Assembly: GCF_030159855.1 (NCBI RefSeq)
Contig: NZ_BSNG01000001.1
Location: forward strand, 2,418,001 to 2,482,000
Length of the DNA stretch: 64,000 nucleotides
Direction: 5' to 3'
DNA from: Devosia yakushimensis
GTDB taxonomy: Bacteria; Pseudomonadota; Alphaproteobacteria; Rhizobiales; Devosiaceae
Part shown: piece after piece, positions 26,050-34,519 of the stretch
How positions within the stretch are numbered: position 1 is the stretch's first letter
Layout: every line of letters begins with the position of its first letter
The notes under the pieces: model-generated
Told to the model about the DNA's origin: nothing
The model's database searches: none
The model's input: the letters and a program-made list of their open reading frames with translations, nothing else
Position numbers and translations under genes: made by a program

Positions 26050-26658
26050 ATGTATTCTGGCGCACAGATTTCCATTTATCCTATGACCGACGATTTCGTC
26101 GGTGTCATTGTTGGCGCGTTGAGCGCGCTCGATCCCTATCGCGACCGGCTGCAGGTGGAGACTGACGATATCTCCACCCTTTTGGTCGGTGCACCCGAAG
26201 TGCTGTTTCCGGCCATGCGCGACCTGTTCGTCGCGGCGGCGAAAAGCGGCAAGCACTGCGTGCTGCATGCCACGATTTCGCGCGGTTGCCCGGGCGAACC
26301 CGATGACGCCGTCTGCTACACCACCGAATATGGCGGGCCTGTCCTGCCGCTGGAGCAGCGCAAGCAAATGGCGCTGCAGGCCGTGCAGTCGGCGCCGGTG
26401 ACCGATATGGCTAGCGCGGCGCAATTCTCGCTCTATGTGATGGATACAAACGATCACATGGACGAAATTTACGGCTGTATCGACTTCCTCAGGCAGTCCG
26501 GCACCTTCGATCGCGCCAAGAATTTCTGCACCAAGCTGGGCGGCGACGCCGGAGCGGTATTCGCCACGGTGCAGGCGGCGCTCTGCCGGTTCGGCCCGCC
26601 CGAGGGGCACGTCACCATCGACCTGACTGTATCGGCGAATAGCCCGACGGTTCGCTAG
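26050..26658 (+). CDS. ykoF: YkoF-family thiamine/HMP-binding protein
   Basis: A 202-aa soluble protein made of two tandem ACT-like halves (about 1-95 and 105-200), the first starting AQISIYPMTDDFVGVIVGAL and the second AAQFSLYVMDTNDHMDEIYG, as in YkoF. That family binds thiamine or its hydroxymethylpyrimidine moiety. It is headed directly by a TPP riboswitch and followed by an ABC importer, the same grouping seen in Firmicutes ykoFEDC. It likely hands over or stores the pyrimidine inside the cell. Confidence 0.9.
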   Translation: MYSGAQISIYPMTDDFVGVIVGALSALDPYRDRLQVETDDISTLLVGAPEVLFPAMRDLFVAAAKSGKHCVLHATISRGCPGEPDDAVCYTTEYGGPVLPLEQRKQMALQAVQSAPVTDMASAAQFSLYVMDTNDHMDEIYGCIDFLRQSGTFDRAKNFCTKLGGDAGAVFATVQAALCRFGPPEGHVTIDLTVSANSPTVR

Positions 26659-26667
26659 CTCACGCGC

Positions 26668-26760
26668 AGTAGACCTCATGGTGAGCTTGTCGAACCACGA
26701 GGTCGTGCCCGAGATGGTGCCACGACCTCGTCCTTCGACAAGCTCAGGATGAGGTCTACT
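26668..26760. repeat. Inverted repeat with CTTGTCGA cores inside the thiamine operon
   Basis: Arms 26668-26709 and 26717-26760 are about 42 bp and almost fully complementary. The mismatched positions in one arm pair within that arm instead (GGT...ACC; TCCT...AGGA around GAGCTTGTCGA), so each arm can also fold alone. It lies between ykoF and the permease gene, likely a mobile palindromic element and an mRNA-stabilising stem. Confidence 0.85.
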
Positions 26761-26791
26761 GGGGCGCCGAGAAACCTCCCGGAATCCCTCC

Positions 26792-27586
26792 ATGTCCACA
26801 CAGTCATCACGCGTCTTCGCGTCCACCCTCGGCAAAATCGGGCCGGCCTTGCTATCCGTCGGAGGGCTGATCCTCGCCTGGGAAGTTTATGCCCGGTTTT
26901 CCGGCATCTCGCCGACGACCTTGCCAGCGCCGTCACGGGTTGTCGTGCAGGCGGTGCAGAATTGGCCGGCACTGTTCGAGAATACACTGCCGACCATCAG
27001 CGCAACCCTATTGGGCTTTGCCTGTTCGCTGGCGGCGGCATTCTTCTTCTCGGTGTTGATCGACTTTTTCAAGCCGCTGCGGCGGGCGCTGTTTCCAGTG
27101 TTCATCATCAGCCAGACGCTGCCGCTCGTGGCCATCGCGCCGCTGATCGTGCTGTGGTTCGGGTTTGGCCTCACGCCCAAGATCATGCTGGTAGCGCTGG
27201 TCACCTTTTTTCCGATGCTGGTGGCGCTGGTGCAGGGCTACGCGGCGACAGACGAGGATATCGAGGCGCTGCTGGCCTCGATGGGGGCGTCGCCGCTCCG
27301 CATCTTCCTCTTGGCGCGGCTGCCCTCCTCCCTGCCCTATTTCTTCGCCGGGCTGCGCATCTCCATCACCTATGCGGTGGTGGGTGCGATCTTTGCCGAA
27401 TATGCCGGAGCGGCCAAAGGCTTGGGCATCTATATCCTCAATGCCAAGAACAATTTCCGCCCCGATCTGGTGCTGGCGGCCGTGTTGGTCAGTGCGACGC
27501 TGACGCTGGTGTTGTTTGGCACGACCGTGTTGATCCAGCGGCTGGCCATGCCCTGGGAACGGCTGGCCGCGGAGCGCAAGCCATGA
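26792..27586 (+). CDS. thiX: Thiamine-precursor ABC importer permease
   Basis: Inner-membrane permease, 264 aa, six transmembrane helices, of the SsuC/TauC/ThiX group. The coupling loop is DEDIEALLASMGASPLRIFLLARLPSS (key residues E-A-x3-G-A-S). Placed under the TPP riboswitch with an NMT1-type binding protein, it most likely imports hydroxymethylpyrimidine or formylaminopyrimidine. It overlaps the ATPase gene by 4 bp. Confidence 0.87.
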   Translation: MSTQSSRVFASTLGKIGPALLSVGGLILAWEVYARFSGISPTTLPAPSRVVVQAVQNWPALFENTLPTISATLLGFACSLAAAFFFSVLIDFFKPLRRALFPVFIISQTLPLVAIAPLIVLWFGFGLTPKIMLVALVTFFPMLVALVQGYAATDEDIEALLASMGASPLRIFLLARLPSSLPYFFAGLRISITYAVVGAIFAEYAGAAKGLGIYILNAKNNFRPDLVLAAVLVSATLTLVLFGTTVLIQRLAMPWERLAAERKP

Positions 27587-28344
27587 GGGGCGTCCGGCTG
27601 CAGTTAAGCCAGGTGCGCCGGAGCTTTGGCAAGCTCGATGTGCTGGCCGATATTTCGCTATCGGTGCGGGCGGGCGAGTTCGTCTCCATTCTGGGGCCTT
27701 CGGGAGCCGGGAAATCCACGATTTTCAAGCTGCTGACCGGCGGGTTGCAGGCCGATGGCGGCGATATCCGCTTTGACGGCAAGCCGCTGGCGGACCAGAC
27801 GCGGCCCTTTGCCTTCATGCCGCAGCGCGATGCGCTGATGCCGTGGCGGCGGATCGTGGACAATACGACGCTTGGCCTTGAAGTGCAGGGCATGGCGCGC
27901 GAGGCCGCCCGGAAACGCGTGGCGCCGCTCTTTGCCGAATTCGGGCTCGATGGGTTCGAGCAGCATTACCCGGCGCAATTGTCGGGCGGCATGCGGCAGC
28001 GGGCGGCCTTGCTGCGCACGGTGGTACAGAACCGCGCCATGCTGCTGCTCGACGAGCCATTTGGCGCCCTCGATGCCCTCACCCGCAGCGGCATGCAGCG
28101 CTGGCTCGAAGGCATGTGGGAACACCATAGCTGGACCGCCCTGCTGATCACCCACGATGTGCGCGAGGCCGTGTTCCTGTCCGACCGCATCTATGTGCTG
28201 ACCGAGCGCCCAGCCCGGGTACTGCGCGAAATCATCGTGCCCTTGCCCCGCCCCCGGCGCGACCTGGCCTCGCCCCAAGCCAGCGCCATCGAGGCCGACA
28301 TTCTAGAAACCCTGCTCAATCCTCAGTTGGATCAAAGGACGTGA
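27583..28344 (+). CDS. thiZ: Thiamine-precursor ABC importer ATPase
   Basis: A 253-aa ATPase with Walker A LGPSGAGKST, signature LSGGMRQRAALLRTVVQ and Walker B LLLDEPFGALDALT, as in nitrate/sulfonate/thiamine-precursor systems. The ATG at 27583 overlaps the permease stop (ATGA). A longer in-frame opening exists upstream but runs through the permease gene and is not real. Confidence 0.88.
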   Translation: MRGVRLQLSQVRRSFGKLDVLADISLSVRAGEFVSILGPSGAGKSTIFKLLTGGLQADGGDIRFDGKPLADQTRPFAFMPQRDALMPWRRIVDNTTLGLEVQGMAREAARKRVAPLFAEFGLDGFEQHYPAQLSGGMRQRAALLRTVVQNRAMLLLDEPFGALDALTRSGMQRWLEGMWEHHSWTALLITHDVREAVFLSDRIYVLTERPARVLREIIVPLPRPRRDLASPQASAIEADILETLLNPQLDQRT

Positions 28345-28346
28345 CC

Positions 28347-29348
28347 ATGCTTTCCCGACGCAGTTTTTTCGCCGCCGCTTTTGTGGCGGGCCTTGCCGCC
28401 ATGCCCACCATGGCGCAGGCACAAAAAGTCAGCATCGCGCTCGATTGGACTCCCAATACCAATCACATCGGGCTCTATGTCGCTGAGGCGAAGGGCTTTT
28501 ATGCCGAGGCCGGCCTGGATGTGGATATCCTGCCCTATAGCGACACCTCGGCCGGAGCGCTGGTTGCCAATCACGTGGCCGATTTCGGCATTCTGGGCAC
28601 GATCTCGCTGATGACGCAGCGCACGGCCGGGGCCGACTTGGTTGCCACCTATGCGGTGGTGCAGACCGAGACCGGTCGGGTGGTGTTCAATGCCGACCGC
28701 ACCGATATCCAGAGCCCCAAGGATCTGGATGGCCTCACCTATGGCGGCTTCGGGAGTGCCTGGGAGAATGCGCTGATCGGCACCATCATTCGCCATGATG
28801 GCGGCAAGGGCGAGTTTGAGACTGTGACGCTGGGCACCTCTGCCTATGAGGCGCTGGCCAATGGCGCGGTGGATTTCACGCTGGAGGTTTACACCTGGGA
28901 AGGGGTCAAGGCCGAGTTGGAAAACGTGGCACAACGCGCCTTCGTCTATGCCGATTTCGGCGTGCCGGACGAACACACGACCTTTATCGGCTCAAGCCAG
29001 ACCTATCTCGATGCGAACCCGGAGACGGCCGCCGCCTTCATGGCAGCAACCCAGCGCGGTTACGCCTTTGCCGTCGAGCATCCCGATGAAGCGACCGATA
29101 TCCTGTTGGAGGCCAATGAAGGCATGCTCGACCGCACGCTGATCCGCGCATCACTGCAAGCCCTGATCGACGGGCATTATCTGCAAACGGCGGATGGGGT
29201 GATCGGCACGATCGACCCGGCCAAGATGGATGCGATCGGGGACTATCTGTTCACAGCGGGAATTTTGCGCGATGCCGATGGCGCGGTGGTCGCGGAACGG
29301 CCGGATTTTGGGCCATATTACAGCAATGATTATTTGCCGCAGAAGTGA
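28347..29348 (+). CDS. thiY: Thiamine-precursor binding protein, NMT1/THI5-like
   Basis: A 333-aa periplasmic protein. The ATG at 28347 has AAAGGAC 6-7 bp upstream and opens a signal peptide (MLSRRSFFAAAFVAGLAAMP, twin Arg-like RR, cleavage near AQA). The motif LDWTPNTNHIGLYVAEAKGF is diagnostic of the ThiY/THI5 family that binds formylaminopyrimidine or HMP. The Cys-rich CCCFC of the yeast synthase is absent, consistent with a binding role. Last gene of the riboswitch operon. Confidence 0.9.
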   Translation: MLSRRSFFAAAFVAGLAAMPTMAQAQKVSIALDWTPNTNHIGLYVAEAKGFYAEAGLDVDILPYSDTSAGALVANHVADFGILGTISLMTQRTAGADLVATYAVVQTETGRVVFNADRTDIQSPKDLDGLTYGGFGSAWENALIGTIIRHDGGKGEFETVTLGTSAYEALANGAVDFTLEVYTWEGVKAELENVAQRAFVYADFGVPDEHTTFIGSSQTYLDANPETAAAFMAATQRGYAFAVEHPDEATDILLEANEGMLDRTLIRASLQALIDGHYLQTADGVIGTIDPAKMDAIGDYLFTAGILRDADGAVVAERPDFGPYYSNDYLPQK

Positions 29349-29387
29349 AGCGAATGGCCACGCTTCGGACCGGCAATTTTTCACTGT

Positions 29388-29485
29388 GTCATCCCGGCGA
29401 AGGCCGGGATCCATGCTGAAGGCCATCAGCGGCATCGGATACGTGGAGAGCCCGCAGCATGGATTCCGGCCTGCGCCGGAATGAC
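29388..29485. repeat. Paired palindromic repeat, family B variant
   Basis: Left arm GTCATCCCGGCGAAGGCCGG and its inverted partner ATTCCGGCCTGCGCCGGAAT flank about 40 bp. The arms have drifted from each other more than in the copies at 4886 and 24127. A similar pair with the same CCATGCTGAAG edge lies at 60368-60466. Confidence 0.8.
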
Positions 29486-29554
29486 ATCGTGGTGGTGAAA
29501 AGTGCGGCGCTTAAGGTGCTGTCCACCCACAATCGTTCCACCAACACAATCGCC

Positions 29555-29633
29555 TCCCTCGGGCTTGACCCGAGGGTCGCTCGCCGCTCATGCCGGGTTG
29601 AGGAAGGCCCTCGGGTCAAGCCCGAGGGAGGCG
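29555..29633. repeat. Composite palindromic repeat, family C
   Basis: Left arm 29555-29576 (CCCTCGGGCTTGACCCGAGG) and right arm 29608-29629 are inverted copies, with the flanking CGCC/GGCG also paired. It matches the copy at 15874-15952 including the TCGCTCGCCGCT sequence after the left arm. Confidence 0.85.
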
Positions 29634-29665
29634 GCGGTGGGTTGGCTGATCCTCGCCCATCCAAC

Positions 29666-29695
29666 AAAAACAAGGGGCGCATTGAGCGCCCCTTG
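29666..29695 (-). terminator. Rho-independent terminator of the Rbs-type operon
   Basis: CAAGGGGCGC and GCGCCCCTTG form a perfect 10-bp stem with a 5-nt loop, 15 bp beyond the binding-protein stop. On the minus strand it is followed by TTTTTGTTGG. Confidence 0.92.
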
Positions 29696-29710
29696 CCAAT
29701 TCAAACGCCC

Positions 29711-30658
29711 TTAGAACGGGCTGTCCGGGAAGTAGAACTGCTCGGCGTTTTCCTGGGTGATCAGCGGGGAGCCCAAGATGTAGCTGCCGGTCACTGGGCC
29801 ATTGGAGATGAAGTGGTTGACCGTCACGTCCATGGCCGTGGCGATCTGGGCCGGCGGATAGAGCACGTCGACCGGCACGAGCGGATCACCATCCATCACG
29901 CCCTTGACGATTTCCTTCATGCCGGCGCCGCCGACCACGAACATTTCGCTTTCGCGGCCAGCCTGCTTGATGGCCTCGACCACGCCCAGGGTGATGTCGT
30001 CGTCCTGGGCCCAGACACCATCGATGTCGGGGAAGCGGGACAGGAAGTCCTGCATCACTTCAAAGCCGTCATCGCGGTTCCAGTTGGCGAACTTGTTGTC
30101 GAGCACATTGATGCCCGAGCCTTCGATCTTGGCCATGAAGGCGTCGAAGCGTTCGGTATCGAGCACGGTAGGAATACCGCGCAGGATGACGATGTTGTCG
30201 CCCTCACCCAGGCGGGTCATCATGTATTCGGCCGACACTTCACCCATTTCGGTGTTGTTGCCCGAAACATAGACGTCCTGGATGGACGGGTCGGTCAGGC
30301 CGCGGTCGACCACGGTGATGAAGGCACCGGTATCGGCAACGGCGCGGACCGGCTCGGTCAGCGGCTCGGATTCGAAGGGCAGCACCACCAGGGCCTGGAT
30401 CTGGTGAACCGAAACGAGGTCTTCCAGGTCGCTGGCCTGATCGGCCGGGCCGTCGGCAGTCACGATGATGATGTCGATATTGGGATTAGCGGCTTCCAGG
30501 CGCTTTTCCGCTTCGGCGGCATGCCAGTTCAACCCACCCATGAAACCGTGGGTAGCCGCCGGAATGGAAACGCCGATCTTGATCTGGTCCTGCGCCACAG
30601 CCGATCCGGCCAGGGCGCTGGTGGCCAATAGGCCCAGTGCGATTGCCTTTAAAGACAT
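29711..30658 (-). CDS. Sugar ABC importer substrate-binding protein, RbsB type
   Basis: A 315-aa periplasmic protein with a signal peptide (MSLKAIALGLLATSALAGSA, cleaved at VAQ). The two-lobed LacI-like fold is marked by IKIGVSIPAATHGFMGGLNW and by GVWAQDDDITLGVVEAIKQAG. It is the last gene of a minus-strand ATPase-permease-binding protein operon. Homologues bind ribose, xylose, galactofuranose and polyols; this ligand cannot be called. Confidence 0.9.
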   Translation of the reverse strand: MSLKAIALGLLATSALAGSAVAQDQIKIGVSIPAATHGFMGGLNWHAAEAEKRLEAANPNIDIIIVTADGPADQASDLEDLVSVHQIQALVVLPFESEPLTEPVRAVADTGAFITVVDRGLTDPSIQDVYVSGNNTEMGEVSAEYMMTRLGEGDNIVILRGIPTVLDTERFDAFMAKIEGSGINVLDNKFANWNRDDGFEVMQDFLSRFPDIDGVWAQDDDITLGVVEAIKQAGRESEMFVVGGAGMKEIVKGVMDGDPLVPVDVLYPPAQIATAMDVTVNHFISNGPVTGSYILGSPLITQENAEQFYFPDSPF

Positions 30659-30749
30659 ATCTAAAAGTCCTCCCTACCAATGTTTGGCACCGCAAAATGG
30701 CGCCGGTGATCCCGCCCCTTGCAAAGGCGTGGAATTGCTTGTTGCGCGG

Positions 30750-31769
30750 TCAGTCCGCCTTCTTCCGCCCGGCGCGGAGCGAGCCGCGCTGCAGATAGAC
30801 CGCCGCCACGATGATCACGCCCTGCACTGCCCCATTGAGGTAGTTGGAGATGATCTCGGTGAGATTGAGAATATTGCCGATGGCGGTGAGGATCAGCGCG
30901 CCGATGACGGTGCCGCCGACCCGCCCGAAGCCGCCCTTGAGCATGGTGCCGCCGATGATCACGGCCGCGATGGCTTCCAGTTCCCAGAGCACGCCGGTGG
31001 CCGCCGAGGCCGAGCCCAGGCGCGGCACATAGATGATGGTGGCCAGCGATACGCAGAGCCCCTGCAACACAAAGGTGGCGGTGCGGACGCGGTCGACCTT
31101 GATGGCGGAATAGCGCGCCACATGTTCGTTGCTGCCAATGGCCATGCAATAGCGGCCGAAGGCGGTGCGGTTCATCAGCACCCAGCCGATAATGGCAACG
31201 AAAATGAAGACCCAGACCGGATAGGGAATGCGCAGCAGGCTATCGTAATAGACCGGGCGGTAGATATCGCGGGCGCCCGAGGCCAGCGACAGCGTGCCGC
31301 CATCGGCGAAATAGGTCACCAGCGAGCGATAGATGCCCATGGTGCCGAGTGTGACGATGAAGGCTTCGATCTTGGCCTTGGTGGTGAGGAAGCCGTTGAT
31401 GAAACCAGCCCCGATGCCCAGGATCAGCGAACAGCCGATGCCGATCAGCACGGTCCAGATCGAGGCGCCCATCGAGCCCACGGTCCAGTTCATGACGATG
31501 ATCATGACGCCGGCGATAAAGGCTGCCATCGAGCCCACGGACAGGTCGATGCCGCCTGCCGTGATGACGAAGGTCGCGCCCACAGCGATAATGCCGATAA
31601 AGGCCGAGCGGGTCAGGATATTGGTGACATTGCCTTCGTTGAGGAAGGCCGGGTTCAGCGAATAGCCCAGGATCACCAGCAGGATCAGCGCCAGCAGCGG
31701 TCCGGCTGTCTTGAGATCGATGCGGAAGCCTCTGTTCGGCTTGGCTGCCTCATGCGTTGATACGCTCAT
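30750..31769 (-). CDS. Sugar ABC importer permease, RbsC type
   Basis: A 339-aa inner-membrane permease with about ten transmembrane helices. The start at 31769 overlaps the ATPase gene by 20 bp and was chosen for GGTGGGGACG upstream. The family motifs GGIDLSVGSMAAF and GTMLKGGFGRVGGTVIGALI are present. It partners the RbsA-type ATPase encoded upstream. Confidence 0.9.
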   Translation of the reverse strand: MSVSTHEAAKPNRGFRIDLKTAGPLLALILLVILGYSLNPAFLNEGNVTNILTRSAFIGIIAVGATFVITAGGIDLSVGSMAAFIAGVMIIVMNWTVGSMGASIWTVLIGIGCSLILGIGAGFINGFLTTKAKIEAFIVTLGTMGIYRSLVTYFADGGTLSLASGARDIYRPVYYDSLLRIPYPVWVFIFVAIIGWVLMNRTAFGRYCMAIGSNEHVARYSAIKVDRVRTATFVLQGLCVSLATIIYVPRLGSASAATGVLWELEAIAAVIIGGTMLKGGFGRVGGTVIGALILTAIGNILNLTEIISNYLNGAVQGVIIVAAVYLQRGSLRAGRKKAD

Positions 31770-33285
31770 CGTCCCCACCCTGCTTGATGCCTGCGGCGTA
31801 CCGCATGATTTCTGCTTCCACGATTTCGGCGCCTTCGAGCTTGCCCGCCAGGCGGCCTTCACGCATCACCAGCACGCGATGGCTGAGCCCGATCACCTCC
31901 TGCATCTCCGAGGAGATGACGATGATGGATTTACCCTCGGCGGCCAGCGCCGCGATGATGTGATAGATTTGTTGCTTGGTGCCGACATCGATGCCGCGCG
32001 TCGGCTCATCCATGATGATGATGTCGGGCTCGCTTTCCATGGTCTTGCCCAGCATCAGCTTTTGCTGGTTGCCGCCGGATAGCTGGCCGACCCGCACCGA
32101 AGCATCGCGCGCGCGAATATCGAAGCGGCGCACCGCGCGCTCCAGCGCCTTGGCCTCGCTGTTGCCGTCGAGGAAAATGCCCTTGAGGTGTTTTTTGAGC
32201 GTCAGCAGGGTCAGGTTGGGCTGCAGGCCCACATTGAGCAGCAGGCCCCGGCCCTTGCGGTCCTTGGTCATATAGGCAACGCCGGCATCGACCGACTGCC
32301 CCACATGGGCGAAATTGGCGCCCCTGCCCTCGACCGTAACCTCGCCCTCGGTCTTGTGATTGAGCCCGACAATGGCTTCGGCCACGGCGGTGCGGCCCGA
32401 GCCGATCAGTCCGGCAAAGCCCAAAATCTCGCCCTTGCGCAGATCGAAGGAGATATCCTTGACGCCCGGCGCCTTGAGCCCGCGCACCGAGAGCACCACC
32501 GGCGCATCGACATCGGGCTCGTGCTTGGGCGGGTAAAGATTGGAAAGCTCGCGGCCCACCATCATCTGGGCGATGGAATCGGGCGTCAGCGCTTCGGTGC
32601 TGACGGTGGCGATCAATTGCCCGTCGCGCAGCACGGTGACGCGCTGGGCCAGTTCCATGATCTCGTCGAGCTTGTGGGAGATGAAAATCACCGCCACGCC
32701 CCGCGCGGTCAGCCGGCGGATCTGCTCGAACAGGGTCTGCGTCTCGCCCACCGAGAGCACGGCGGTCGGCTCGTCCATGATCAGCACACGTGCATCGCGG
32801 CTGATGGCCTTGGCGATTTCCACCATCTGCTTGTCGGCCACCGAGAGCGTATTGATGCGCGCATCGGGATCGACATGCACATGCAGGCGCTCCATCACGT
32901 CGGACGCGCGCCTGCGCATCTCGGCCAGGTCGAGAAAACCGAATTTCTTGAGCTCGCGGCCCAGGAAGATCGAATCCGCCACGGTGAGGTGCTCGGCCAG
33001 GTTGAGTTCCTGGTGGATGAGCACGATACCCATCGCCTCGGCCTCGCCATTGGGCGGCAGGGTTACGGTCTGCCCGTCATAGCTGATGGTGCCGGAGGTG
33101 GGCTGTTCGATGCCCGAGAGTATCTTGATAAGGGTGGATTTGCCGGCGCCGTTTTCACCGATAATGGCGTGCACTTCGCCCGGCTTGATGTCGAAATCGA
33201 CGCTGAACAGCACCGGGATTTCGCCGAACGACTTGCTGATCCTGTGCGCTGACAGGATGGCTGGCGTGCCTGCGGCACTGGTCAT
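31750..33285 (-). CDS. Sugar ABC importer ATPase, RbsA type (two nucleotide-binding domains)
   Basis: A 511-aa fused ATPase. The first domain has GENGAGKSTLIK and LSVADKQMVEIAKA; the second has the degenerate Walker A GLIGSGRTAVAE and the signature LSGGNQQKLMLGK, standard for RbsA/XylG/AraG. The start at 33285 has GGGGGAGA 8 bp upstream; longer in-frame extensions run over the operator region and are rejected. First gene of the operon, divergent from a LacI regulator. Confidence 0.92.
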   Translation of the reverse strand: MTSAAGTPAILSAHRISKSFGEIPVLFSVDFDIKPGEVHAIIGENGAGKSTLIKILSGIEQPTSGTISYDGQTVTLPPNGEAEAMGIVLIHQELNLAEHLTVADSIFLGRELKKFGFLDLAEMRRRASDVMERLHVHVDPDARINTLSVADKQMVEIAKAISRDARVLIMDEPTAVLSVGETQTLFEQIRRLTARGVAVIFISHKLDEIMELAQRVTVLRDGQLIATVSTEALTPDSIAQMMVGRELSNLYPPKHEPDVDAPVVLSVRGLKAPGVKDISFDLRKGEILGFAGLIGSGRTAVAEAIVGLNHKTEGEVTVEGRGANFAHVGQSVDAGVAYMTKDRKGRGLLLNVGLQPNLTLLTLKKHLKGIFLDGNSEAKALERAVRRFDIRARDASVRVGQLSGGNQQKLMLGKTMESEPDIIIMDEPTRGIDVGTKQQIYHIIAALAAEGKSIIVISSEMQEVIGLSHRVLVMREGRLAGKLEGAEIVEAEIMRYAAGIKQGGDDERINA

Positions 33286-33347
33286 CGTGACATCTCCCCC
33301 TGCGGAACGCGTCGGGTTCAGTCCCGCTCTTCGTCCATGAGCAATGA

Positions 33348-33361
33348 TGTAAAGGTTTTCA
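33348..33361. promoter_or_regulatory. Candidate LacI-family operator, copy 1
   Basis: TGTAAAGGTTTTCA, an imperfect copy of the palindrome at 33369. Centre-to-centre distance between the two is 21 bp, two helical turns, so both would be on the same DNA face. Confidence 0.6.
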
Positions 33362-33368
33362 TGTTTGA

Positions 33369-33382
33369 TGTAAAGGTTTACA
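33369..33382. promoter_or_regulatory. Candidate LacI-family operator, copy 2
   Basis: TGTAAAGGTTTACA has perfect TGTAAA/TTTACA arms and closely resembles the TGTAAACGTTTACA operators of LacI-family sugar repressors. It lies between the divergent ATPase and LacI genes, so it could control both. Confidence 0.7.
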
Positions 33383-33493
33383 CAAAGGGAAAAGTGTATA
33401 AGCGTTGCCGGATGGATATGGCGGAACCCGCGCCTTCTGCTAAAGGCAGCAAAAGCGGGACGCCGAGCCGGATCGCGCGGGGCGGAGCGCCAA

Positions 33494-34519
33494 TTGCAGC
33501 ACCAGAAGCTGGCCACGATAGAAGACGTTGCGGCGATTGCCGGCGTGTCCATCGCCACGGTCAGCCGGGCCATCAACGAGCCTACCAAGGTCGCCGACGA
33601 GACCCGCCGCCGCGTCACCCAGGCCATTGCCCAAACCGGCTACACCACCAATGCCATGGCGCGTTCGCTGCGCATGCGCCGCTCCAACATGATCCTGATT
33701 CTGGCGCCCGATGTGGGCGACCCGAACTTTTCCAATATCCTGGTGGGGCTCGAGACTGAGGCCAGCAAGCGCGGCTATGGCGTGCTGATCGGCAATACGC
33801 AGAACGATCCGGCGCGCGAAACCGATTATCTGCGCTTCATCAGCTCCAACCAGGCCGATGGCTTGATCCTGTTCACCGGCCACCTGCCCTATGGCTTTGG
33901 CAGCGAAGGCGGCGAGTCCCGCCTGCCGCCCATGGTGGCGGTCAATGAGCCGGTATCCAATAGCGACGTGCCCTTTGTCGGAGTGGATAATTTCGAGGGC
34001 TCGCGTGTCGCCGCCGAGCATCTGATCTCGCAGGGGCACCGCCGCATCGCCTTTATCGGCCATTCGACCAGCAAGGCAGTCAATGTGCTGCGCGAGCAGG
34101 GCTATCGCGCGGCGCTCGAGGGGCATGGCATAGCCATCGACCCACGGCTGATCCTCGATGGCGACGGCACGACCGAAAGCGGCCGTGCGGCTACCGAGCA
34201 TATGTTCGTCCGCGATGTGCTCCCCACGGCGTTTTTGTGCGTCAATGACGCCACGGCCCTGGGTGTCATCATCGCGCTCACGGCCCGCCGCTATGAATTG
34301 CCGCGCCAGTTTTCGGTGATGGGTTTTGACGACATCACCTTTGCCAGCTTCGTCTCCCCCTCGCTGACCACGATGAAGCAGCCGCGCCTCAAGATTGGCG
34401 AGGAAGCCATGGACCTGCTGTTGGCGCTGCTCGAAGGCAAAAGCGTCGAGCGCAAGCAGGTGCTGCTGCGCAGCGAACTGATCGTACGGAATTCGGTTGG
34501 CCAGGTCGGCCGAAGCTAG
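33494..34519 (+). CDS. LacI-family transcriptional regulator
   Basis: A 341-aa repressor. The N-terminal helix-turn-helix reads ATIEDVAAIAGVSIATVSRA and the hinge helix ATNAMARSLR-like TTNAMARSLRMRRS; the rest is a periplasmic-binding-like ligand domain. The start is TTG with GGAG about 7 bp upstream. It is divergent from the Rbs-type importer and most likely binds the TGTAAAGGTTTACA sites. Its stop shares the CTAG tetramer with the convergent gene at 34516. Confidence 0.9.
   Translation: MQHQKLATIEDVAAIAGVSIATVSRAINEPTKVADETRRRVTQAIAQTGYTTNAMARSLRMRRSNMILILAPDVGDPNFSNILVGLETEASKRGYGVLIGNTQNDPARETDYLRFISSNQADGLILFTGHLPYGFGSEGGESRLPPMVAVNEPVSNSDVPFVGVDNFEGSRVAAEHLISQGHRRIAFIGHSTSKAVNVLREQGYRAALEGHGIAIDPRLILDGDGTTESGRAATEHMFVRDVLPTAFLCVNDATALGVIIALTARRYELPRQFSVMGFDDITFASFVSPSLTTMKQPRLKIGEEAMDLLLALLEGKSVERKQVLLRSELIVRNSVGQVGRS

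Larger units (their letters stand above)
29349..29710. other. Gene-free stretch with two repeat pairs and a terminator
   Basis: This gap between convergent operons holds a family B repeat pair (29388-29485), a family C pair (29555-29633) and the terminator of the Rbs-type operon. No reading frame is credible. Confidence 0.75.
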
